Shown: positions 5,447 to 10,519 of the stretch, piece after piece
How positions within the stretch are numbered: the first letter of the stretch is position 1
How the letters are laid out: the number at the start of each line of letters is the position of its first letter
Program-made: the position numbers and the translations under genes
Assembly: GCA_038212305.1 (NCBI GenBank)
Contig: JBBQUP010000110.1
Coordinates: 1 to 10,519 of the forward strand
Direction of reading: 5' to 3'
DNA: 10,519 bases
Origin: JBBQUP01 sp038212305
Lineage (GTDB): Bacteria; Bacteroidota; Bacteroidia; Bacteroidales; Marinilabiliaceae
Notes under the pieces: model-generated
Database searches by the model: none
Told to the model about the DNA's origin: nothing
The model's input: the letters and a program-made list of their open reading frames with translations, nothing else

Positions 5447-5944
5447 ATGGATTGGTTACTATTTTTCGAAAAGGGAATTTGGCTTGGTTTTGCAGCGTTG
5501 GGCTTTGCCATATTGTTTAATGTACCAGTTCGCACGCTTTGGATAATTGCGGTTTTAGGTGCATTAGGAGGATTGACTAAGGTATTGATTTTAAGCGCAG
5601 ATGCGGGAATTGTTTTGGCAACGCTAGCAGGTGCGTCGGTAATAGGTTTATTAAGTCTATTTGCAGCCTACAATAAACATGCACCACCTATGGTATTTGC
5701 CATTCCGGCTGTGATCCCGATGGTTCCTGGAGTTTTCGCTTACCGCATGATGTTGGGTTTTATCCATTTAGCAGGCAATTTAAATACGCCCACCTACAAT
5801 GAAGTATTGGCTCAAACTGTTAACAATGGCTTGAAAACATTTTTCATTCTGTTTGCATTGGCTGCTGGTGTCGCCTTTCCTATGCTGATTACCCGAAAAG
5901 AGTCAATTAAAGAGATAAAGTACTCTCGAAAAACTAGGAAGTAG
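5447..5944 (+). CDS. yjjB: ThrE/YjjB-type exporter subunit, small half
   Basis: A 165-residue membrane protein of the ThrE_2/DUF3815 family (PF12821), a little longer than the roughly 157 residues of E. coli YjjB because of a basic C-terminal tail (K-Y-S-R-K-T-R-K). It has about five hydrophobic helices (near 11-25, 31-49, 54-74, 82-106 and 130-148). The family signature I-P-A-V-I-P-M-V-P-G lies at 86-95, followed by A-Y-R. It corresponds to the C-terminal half of single-chain ThrE proteins and needs the YjjP-like partner encoded 3 bases upstream. ATG 5447 is well supported by that tight spacing. The pair probably exports a small acid or amino acid. An 81-base gap separates it from the MFS gene, so read-through into that gene is possible but not shown. 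Confidence 0.9.
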   Translation: MDWLLFFEKGIWLGFAALGFAILFNVPVRTLWIIAVLGALGGLTKVLILSADAGIVLATLAGASVIGLLSLFAAYNKHAPPMVFAIPAVIPMVPGVFAYRMMLGFIHLAGNLNTPTYNEVLAQTVNNGLKTFFILFALAAGVAFPMLITRKESIKEIKYSRKTRK

Positions 5945-6025
5945 ATACTTTAGATAACACTATTTAAAATTATCAAATACAGCAACTTATAAAAATAGTC
6001 TGTGATATTGAAGAAAAAATATACC

Positions 6026-7192
6026 ATGTCGCTAACAGGAAATAAAATAAAATTAATCTATCTCCTTTCTTACATGGGATTTGCCTTTTGGCGAGTTTTT
6101 TACAATGTTTTTTTAGAGGAGAACAATTTTACAGGATTACAAATAGGAATCATTAATGGCTTAGCTCAAGCCATGCTATTTTTATTTGTTCCAATCTGGG
6201 GATTTGTTGCTGAAAAAAAAGGAATTAGACCTACGCTTCAAATTTTAGTTGTTGCTACAGCTGCATTAATGTTCTTTCTAGGATATATCCGTAACTTTGA
6301 GCTTATATTGATTTATCTTGTGCTCTTAACTTTTTTTTATCATCCAATTGGCGCATTGACCGATGCTTTAGGCACACAGTTTTCGGAAATTCATCGAGAG
6401 TATGATTATGGGAAATTCCGTTTATGGGGTTCCCTTGGTTGGGCGGTTGCCTCTTTTCTTGGCGGTTTTATTTTTCTCTATTTTAATGTGTCAGCAAGTT
6501 TTTATATCTCAGCAGCTTTATTTGCTTTATTAATTCCATTAATACGAATTCCAAAAAACGAATTAACCCGCTTTAAACCACACCCAAACAAAACTTCAAT
6601 TAAAGTAATTTTTAAAAATAGGAAGGTCATGATGGTTATCCCCATTCTTGTTTTATATGGTATGGCGTGTAGTCCGGTATTTTCGTTTACCAACCTCTAT
6701 TTTACAGAATTAAAAGCGAATAGTTCCATTATTGGTTTAGCCTATGCCATTATGGCGATAAGCGAGTTGCCATTCTTCTTTTATGGTGCACGATTGGTTC
6801 GATTAATAGGATCTAAACTGGTTATAATCATCGCATTAACCATAATGCTTATTCGATTAATGATCTATGGATTTTTCCCATCCATAACCACCGGATTGCT
6901 TATGGGAGCTTTCCAAGGCTTAACCCTCTCTTTTTTTCTCGTAGGAGTAGTTACTTATTTGCATCAAGTGTTGCCTGCAGGAAATCATGCCACTGCTCAA
7001 ACTATTATTTGGAGTTTTTTTTCAGGTGCAGGGATGACAGTTGGAAGTTTGATAATAGGTTATCTAAAAGACAAGGTTGGCATTATTCATTCCATGACCT
7101 ATGCGGGATACTTGGCATTTGGGATAATAATCCTAGTAATTATTTTTTTAAAGGAGGAATCCTCAATTAATGAAGATTATGTGTTAAAGTGA
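6026..7192 (+). CDS. MFS permease (MFS_1-like, PPP/nucleoside-symporter type)
   Basis: A 388-residue protein from ATG 6026, with about twelve hydrophobic helices over its whole length, normal for the superfamily. A GTG at 6002 would add 8 mostly charged residues (I-L-K-K-K-Y-T); the ATG lies closer to the first helix and is preferred. Seen motifs: F-A-F-W-R-V-F-Y-N-V-F-L (19-30) in helix 1, the helix 2-3 loop G-F-V-A-E-K-K-G (59-66) in the place of MFS motif A, and Y-G-K-F-R-L-W-G-S-L-G-W (128-139). The last is typical of the PF12832/LacY-like group containing phenylpropionate and nucleoside:proton symporters. It should be a proton-coupled inner-membrane transporter; the substrate cannot be deduced. 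It lies downstream of the exporter pair in the same direction and converges on rimO with 4 bases between stops. No terminator is visible after it. Confidence 0.88.
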   Translation: MSLTGNKIKLIYLLSYMGFAFWRVFYNVFLEENNFTGLQIGIINGLAQAMLFLFVPIWGFVAEKKGIRPTLQILVVATAALMFFLGYIRNFELILIYLVLLTFFYHPIGALTDALGTQFSEIHREYDYGKFRLWGSLGWAVASFLGGFIFLYFNVSASFYISAALFALLIPLIRIPKNELTRFKPHPNKTSIKVIFKNRKVMMVIPILVLYGMACSPVFSFTNLYFTELKANSSIIGLAYAIMAISELPFFFYGARLVRLIGSKLVIIIALTIMLIRLMIYGFFPSITTGLLMGAFQGLTLSFFLVGVVTYLHQVLPAGNHATAQTIIWSFFSGAGMTVGSLIIGYLKDKVGIIHSMTYAGYLAFGIIILVIIFLKEESSINEDYVLK

Positions 7193-7196
7193 TGGT

Positions 7197-8504
7197 TCAA
7201 TACTTAATGGCCACACCAATTAAATCATAATCGTCTGATTCGGTGATTTTCACTTGATAAAACTCCCCAATAGTCAGATTATCGGAGTTCACAATCACCT
7301 CTTGATCTACTTCGGGGCTATCGAATTCGGTTCTTCCAACAAAATAACCATCCTCCTCACGATCGATGATCACTTTATAGGTTTGTCCTATTTTTTGCTG
7401 ATTCAATTCTCTGCTAATCACATTTTGAAGCTCCATAAGTTCATCAACACGAGCTTGCTTGATTTCATCAGTCACATCATCGTTATAGTTCTTAAAGGCG
7501 TATGTATCCTCCTCATGCGAATAAGCAAACACACCTAAACGTTCGAATTTCATATCCTGCACAAACTGTTTTAATTCGTCAAAATCAGCCTCTGTTTCAC
7601 CTGGATGCCCAGCAATTAATGTAGTACGCAAGTGAATTCCAGGCACTTCGCGTCGCATGCTTTCAATTAAATCGTAGGTTTGTTGTTTGGTTACTCCACG
7701 ACGCATTTTAGTTAGCATATTATCCGAAATGTGCTGAAGCGCAATGTCCATGTAACAACACACATTAATATGCTGAGCAATAACTTTTAATACATCCAAC
7801 GGAAATCCTGCTGGATAGGCATAGTGCAAACGAATCCATTCCAAACCATTAATCGCTGATAACTGCTGAATTAATTCGGCAAGCATCGGCTTTTTATACA
7901 AATCAATGCCGTAATAACTTAAATCTTGAGCAATTACTTGTATCTCCTTAACTCCTTTAGCAACAAGATTTTGTGTTTCATCAATTAAATCTTCGATTGA
8001 GCGTGATTGATGTTTGCCCGTAATCAACGGAATGGCACAATAACTACAGGCACGATTACAGCCTTCAGATATTTTTAAGTAGGCATAATGATCGGGAGTG
8101 GTTAAGCTACGCTCGTTGCGCAAATCAGGACGAAATTCTAGTCCAAGATCTTCAACAATCTTCTTCCACTCGAATTTTCCATAAAACTTATCGACTTCGG
8201 GAAGTTCGGTTTTTAATTCTCCAAAGTAGCGCTCCGAAAGGCAGCCCATGACAATGAGTTGATCGATTTTGCCCGCTTTTCGGGCTTCGGCAAATTGCAA
8301 AATGGTTTCGACCGACTCCTCTTTGGCATCGCCAATAAAGCCGCAGGTATTAATAATAACAATGTCTCCTTTTGATACTTCAGGATCGTGTTCCACCTTA
8401 AATCCTCCAGTTTGAAACTGCTTAATTAGAAACTCGCTATCAACCAGATTTTTAGAACATCCCATGGTGATTACATCCACCTTCACTTGCCTCTTTTTTG
8501 CCAT
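7197..8504 (-). CDS. rimO: ribosomal protein S12 methylthiotransferase RimO
   Basis: A 435-residue radical-SAM enzyme that adds a methylthio group to an aspartate of ribosomal protein S12 (D89 in E. coli numbering) using two 4Fe-4S clusters. The N-terminal UPF0004 domain has the three cluster cysteines C16 (M-G-C-S-K-N), C54 (N-T-C-G-F-I) and C88 (M-G-C-L-S-E-R). The radical-SAM motif C149-N-R-A-C153-S-Y-C156 follows in S-E-G-C. A C-terminal TRAM domain occupies about 370-435. The M-G-C-S-K-N-L-V-D-S-E start and G-K-H-Q-S-R-S after the radical-SAM cysteines favour RimO over MiaB. A GTG directly before the ATG (8507) would add one residue; ATG 8504 is preferred. It lies 28 bases after ftsY in the same direction and is presumably co-transcribed. 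All key residues are present. Confidence 0.96.
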   Translation of the reverse strand: MAKKRQVKVDVITMGCSKNLVDSEFLIKQFQTGGFKVEHDPEVSKGDIVIINTCGFIGDAKEESVETILQFAEARKAGKIDQLIVMGCLSERYFGELKTELPEVDKFYGKFEWKKIVEDLGLEFRPDLRNERSLTTPDHYAYLKISEGCNRACSYCAIPLITGKHQSRSIEDLIDETQNLVAKGVKEIQVIAQDLSYYGIDLYKKPMLAELIQQLSAINGLEWIRLHYAYPAGFPLDVLKVIAQHINVCCYMDIALQHISDNMLTKMRRGVTKQQTYDLIESMRREVPGIHLRTTLIAGHPGETEADFDELKQFVQDMKFERLGVFAYSHEEDTYAFKNYNDDVTDEIKQARVDELMELQNVISRELNQQKIGQTYKVIIDREEDGYFVGRTEFDSPEVDQEVIVNSDNLTIGEFYQVKITESDDYDLIGVAIKY

Positions 8505-8532
8505 CACTCCGAAATATCAAAAAGTAAAACTA

Positions 8533-9483
8533 TTACTTAAATAAAGACTCTACAAAAATCTTACTATCAAATAGTTGCAAGTCGGTCATCGCCTCTCCAA
8601 TGCCAATATATTTTACGGGTACTTGAAACTGATCACTCACACCAATCACAACACCACCTTTTGCAGTACCATCTAATTTTGTAATGGCTAAAGCTGTTAC
8701 TTCAGTGGCTTTGGTGAACTCACGAGCTTGTTCAAATGCGTTTTGACCAGTCGATCCATCCAACACAAGCAATACTTCATGTGGTGCATCGGGCACCACT
8801 TTTTGCATCACTCGCTTTATTTTCGACAGCTCGTTCATCAAATTGATTTTGTTGTGCAAACGTCCTGCTGTGTCTATAATTACCACATCGGCATTTGAAG
8901 TAACAGCCGAACTAAGCGTGTCAAAAGCAACTGATGCAGGATCAGCCCCCATTTGTTGCATGACAATAGGCACGTCAACGCGTTTTGCCCAAATTTCTAG
9001 CTGGTCGATTGCAGCTGCACGAAACGTATCTCCAGCGCCTAAAACCACCTTTTTTCCACCTTGCTTAAACTGATAGGCTAATTTGCCAATGGTGGTGGTT
9101 TTTCCAACACCATTAACACCCACTACCATAATCACATATGGTTTGGGTGCGTCAACTAAATCGTAATTATTAACTTGATCTGGTTTGTTTTCGAGTAAAA
9201 GTGCTTCAATCTCATCACGAAGAATAGAGTTGAGCTCGGAGGTATTTAAGAATTTCTCTTTAGCAGCGCGATCTTCAATTCGTTTAATGATTTTCAATGT
9301 TGTATTTACTCCAACATCCGATGTAATCAAAATTTCTTCCAAATCATCGAGAACATCTTCATTAACGGTTGAACGACCAACAACTGCACGAGATAGTTTT
9401 TTTAGAACACTCTCCTTGGTTTTAGCCAATCCTTTATCTAAATCTTCTTTTTTTGCTTTCGAAAAGCTACTAAACAAACCCAT
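8533..9483 (-). CDS. ftsY: signal recognition particle receptor FtsY
   Basis: A 316-residue SRP GTPase that docks SRP-ribosome complexes at the membrane for co-translational insertion through SecYEG. A short basic/acidic N-terminus (M-G-L-F-S-S-F-S-K-A-K-K) replaces the long acidic A domain of E. coli FtsY, the usual form in Bacteroidota. The helical N domain covers about 15-100 and the G domain 110-316. It has the P-loop G-V-N-G-V-G-K-T-T (122-130), D-T-F-R-A-A-A (152-158) of the insertion box, D-T-A-G-R (204-208), T-K-L-D-G (268-272) and the closing G-G region (276-277). Lengths and motifs are all normal. ATG 9483 begins the typical M-G-x-F amphipathic start. It lies downstream of the ribosomal protein genes but after a hairpin, so it may have its own promoter in 9484-9541 (a TACTTTTA-like box is the best weak match there). 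Confidence 0.97.
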   Translation of the reverse strand: MGLFSSFSKAKKEDLDKGLAKTKESVLKKLSRAVVGRSTVNEDVLDDLEEILITSDVGVNTTLKIIKRIEDRAAKEKFLNTSELNSILRDEIEALLLENKPDQVNNYDLVDAPKPYVIMVVGVNGVGKTTTIGKLAYQFKQGGKKVVLGAGDTFRAAAIDQLEIWAKRVDVPIVMQQMGADPASVAFDTLSSAVTSNADVVIIDTAGRLHNKINLMNELSKIKRVMQKVVPDAPHEVLLVLDGSTGQNAFEQAREFTKATEVTALAITKLDGTAKGGVVIGVSDQFQVPVKYIGIGEAMTDLQLFDSKIFVESLFK

Positions 9484-9541
9484 TTGATAATTATTTAAGG
9501 CACTAAAAGTACTAAATGTAATTAAACGCTTATCTTAAAAC

Positions 9542-9574
9542 AACAAAAGCCTCCTATCAGAGGAAGCTTTTGTT
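9542..9574 (-). terminator. hairpin terminator between DUF4295 gene and ftsY
   Basis: AACAAAAG (9542-9549) pairs with CTTTTGTT (9567-9574), continued by CCTC (9550-9553) with GAGG (9560-9563) across a 3-base bulge. Read leftward, the closing arm GAGGCTTTTGTTGTTTT ends in a T-rich run. It follows the DUF4295 stop by about 20 bases, so it probably ends or reduces transcription of the ribosomal protein unit before ftsY. Confidence 0.7.
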
Positions 9575-9594
9575 TAAATATCGCAATAAAAACT

Positions 9595-9750
9595 TTATTT
9601 TTTATCGAAGAACTCTTTTACGGTCTCGTTTGTAACGATCTCGCTTTTAAATGAGTAAGCACCTGTTTTTTCAGACTTAACCATTTTAATTGCTTTAGTG
9701 TGCCCTTTTCCGGCTCCTTTTTGTAACGATGCAACTACTTTCTTTGCCAT
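9595..9750 (-). CDS. DUF4295 family small basic protein
   Basis: A 51-residue, lysine-rich protein running from ATG 9750 to TAA 9595. It begins M-A-K-K-V-V-A-S-L-Q-K, like many ribosomal proteins, continues G-A-G-K-G-H-T-K-A-I-K-M-V-K-S (12-26), and ends V-K-E-F-F-D-K-K. This is the DUF4295 family, found almost only in Bacteroidota and almost always between rpmG and ftsY as here. It starts 13 bases after the L33 stop and is followed by a terminator, so it belongs to the ribosomal protein transcript. From memory, structural work on a Flavobacterium ribosome found an extra large-subunit protein named bL38 that I believe is this family; I am not certain of the match. A ribosomal role is likely from context and composition alone. 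The start is fixed by the family's M-A-K-K opening. Confidence 0.9.
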   Translation of the reverse strand: MAKKVVASLQKGAGKGHTKAIKMVKSEKTGAYSFKSEIVTNETVKEFFDKK

Positions 9751-9763
9751 GGTTTTCTATACT

Positions 9764-9952
9764 TTATTTGATTTCGCGATGTGTTGTAACGCGCTTCAAA
9801 ATTGGGTTATACTTTTTTCTCTCCATGCGATCAGGAGTATTTTTGCGATTCTTAGTGGTTACATAACGCGATGTACCAGCTACGCCACTCTCTTTATGCT
9901 CGGTGCACTCAAGAATAACCTGAATGCGGTTTCCTTTGCTCTTCTTAGCCAT
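9764..9952 (-). CDS. rpmG: 50S ribosomal protein L33
   Basis: A 62-residue basic protein of the large ribosomal subunit, located near the E site. The L33 pattern is clear: G-N-R-I-Q-V-I-L-E-C-T-E-H (7-19), S-R-Y-V-T-T-K-N-R-K-N-T-P (28-40) and K-K-Y-N-P-I-L-K-R-V-T (46-56). Only one cysteine (C16) is present, so this is a zinc-independent form without the CxxC pairs of zinc-binding L33. Length and ends are normal for the Bacteroidota type. It starts 12 bases after the L28 stop and ends 13 bases before the DUF4295 gene, a compact operon. Confidence 0.97.
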   Translation of the reverse strand: MAKKSKGNRIQVILECTEHKESGVAGTSRYVTTKNRKNTPDRMERKKYNPILKRVTTHREIK

Positions 9953-9964
9953 TTGTGGTGCTTG

Positions 9965-10207
9965 TTAGTATTTGTTAATAAATCCATTGGTTTTGGCATC
10001 TTTAAGAGCCGCATCAATTCCAACTTTATTGATTACTCGCAAACCTGCAGCGGTTACACGTAATTCAACCCAACGATTTTCTAATGGTAGAAAAAATCGT
10101 TTATAAAACAAGTTCGGTTCGAACCGTCTTTTTGTTCTTCTTTTTGAGTGCGAAACATTGTTTCCCACCATAAAGCTTTTACCAGTTATTTGACAGACTT
10201 TAGACAT
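9965..10207 (-). CDS. rpmB: 50S ribosomal protein L28
   Basis: An 80-residue large-subunit ribosomal protein. It starts M-S-K-V-C-Q-I-T-G-K and has the family core G-N-N-V-S-H-S (15-21), T-K-R-R-F-x-P-N-L (25-33), a W-V-E-L-R-V-T-A-A-G-L-R strand region (46-57) and a C-terminal helix. The open frame extends 21 codons further to an ATG at 10270. The added residues do not match L28 and the total would exceed the normal length of about 78-80, so ATG 10207 is chosen. It is the first gene of the block rpmB-rpmG-DUF4295, with a likely promoter at 10248-10279. Confidence 0.97.
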   Translation of the reverse strand: MSKVCQITGKSFMVGNNVSHSKRRTKRRFEPNLFYKRFFLPLENRWVELRVTAAGLRVINKVGIDAALKDAKTNGFINKY

Positions 10208-10247
10208 TTCTGTGAATATTTTTCGAGTACGTTTTTCAAACAGTGCG

Positions 10248-10279
10248 CAAAATACGTCATTTTTATTCAAATAACCAAA
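10248..10279 (-). promoter_or_regulatory. probable promoter of the rpmB unit
   Basis: On the minus strand TTTGG (10279-10275) is followed after 20 bases by TATTTTG (10254-10248), close to the TTTG / TAnnTTTG pair though the -7 box is one base short between TA and TTTG. It lies about 40 bases before the rpmB ATG, inside the upstream open frame, which also argues for the shorter protein start. The rest of 10208-10399 shows no other structure. Confidence 0.45.
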
Positions 10280-10399
10280 TCCCTAACCCATTAAATTTCA
10301 TCCTTTTTTAAATATTTATTTCGCTGTGGTGTGAGATTCTTATTCCTTCGACTTTTTAATATTTCAAATCAAACGTAAATATCAATAGTCCGTTAGATT

Positions 10400-10519
10400 T
10401 TAAGCGGCAATTTTGCCGTATTCCAATAGTTCTTTGACAATTTTTTGATTTTTAGCAGTGTTTGGATTAATAGCAAACCTGCACATAAATCGTTCGAGCA
10501 TCAATGTATTGTTGTACAA
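10400..10519 (-). CDS. C-terminal end of an unidentified protein
   Basis: An open frame enters from the right edge and ends at TAA 10402-10400 after 39 visible residues. It carries an aromatic/basic stretch (L-E-R-F-M-C-R-F-A-I-N-P-N) followed by a likely amphipathic helix (K-N-Q-K-I-V-K-E-L-L-E-Y-G-K-I-A-A). The composition looks like real protein and no stop interrupts it to the window edge. The family is not recognisable from this fragment. The gene would be transcribed in the same direction as rpmB but lies about 190 bases upstream, with a promoter candidate between them. Confidence 0.5.
   Translation of the reverse strand: MYNNTLMLERFMCRFAINPNTAKNQKIVKELLEYGKIAA

Noticed and set aside
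6002..6025. GTG start for the MFS permease
   Set aside because: It adds only eight mostly charged residues outside helix 1; the ATG at 6026 follows an A-rich leader and is the simpler choice.
7151..7157. AAGGAGG, a perfect Shine-Dalgarno-like sequence
   Set aside because: It lies inside the MFS coding region (Lys-Glu codons), and the only ATG after it opens a frame of five codons; Bacteroidota rarely use such sites.
8843..9487. Plus-strand open frames opposite ftsY
   Set aside because: They are antisense shadows of ftsY; the minus-strand frame carries the complete set of SRP-GTPase motifs.
9698..10063. Plus-strand open frame of 121 codons across the ribosomal protein genes
   Set aside because: It lies opposite L28, L33 and DUF4295, all of which are firmly identified on the other strand.
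10403..10419. GGCAAAATTGCC-type palindrome near the end of the right-edge gene
   Set aside because: It is short, lies within coding sequence and has no T-tract after it, so it is probably coincidence rather than a terminator or operator.

Overview
This is an AT-rich chromosomal segment from a member of the Bacteroidota. Four things point there: the gene order rpmB-rpmG-DUF4295-ftsY-rimO, a short FtsY without a long acidic N-terminal extension, A/T-rich leaders mostly without Shine-Dalgarno sequences, and several lipoproteins or exported proteins of Bacteroidota type. The order or genus cannot be fixed from the sequence alone.

Left part (1-2961). The window opens inside a leftward Na/Pi-cotransporter-family gene. 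Next come two leftward conserved-hypothetical genes: an exported or membrane protein of 166 residues, and a 177-residue protein with an SH3-like N-terminus. A rightward META-domain (HslJ-like) lipoprotein gene diverges from the second of these. A small rightward unit follows, made of a 119-residue predicted exported protein and a 35-residue single-span membrane protein, and it ends at a strong hairpin terminator (2915-2961).

Middle part (2962-7192). A rightward gene encodes a 325-residue lipoprotein with a ZU5-like beta domain and an apparent surface-export signal after the lipid cysteine. About 550 bases without a convincing gene follow. They hold a large imperfect inverted repeat (4142-4258), a small GC hairpin and a perfect 28-bp stem-loop (4421-4479). 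After a good Bacteroidota-type -7 box comes a two-gene transporter operon, the split YjjP/YjjB (ThrE-type) exporter, and then an MFS permease gene.

Right part (7193-10519). A leftward housekeeping block converges on the MFS gene with only 4 bases between the stop codons. In transcription order it encodes ribosomal proteins L28 and L33, a 51-residue DUF4295 protein, a hairpin terminator, the SRP receptor FtsY, and the ribosomal S12 methylthiotransferase RimO. All serve translation and membrane-protein targeting. The window ends in the C-terminus of an unidentified leftward gene.

No CRISPR array, transposase, tRNA/rRNA gene, phage gene or defence system was seen. I found no convincing new multi-gene system. 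The most interesting items are the unexplained intergenic inverted repeat, the surface-lipoprotein candidate, and the small uncharacterised proteins.
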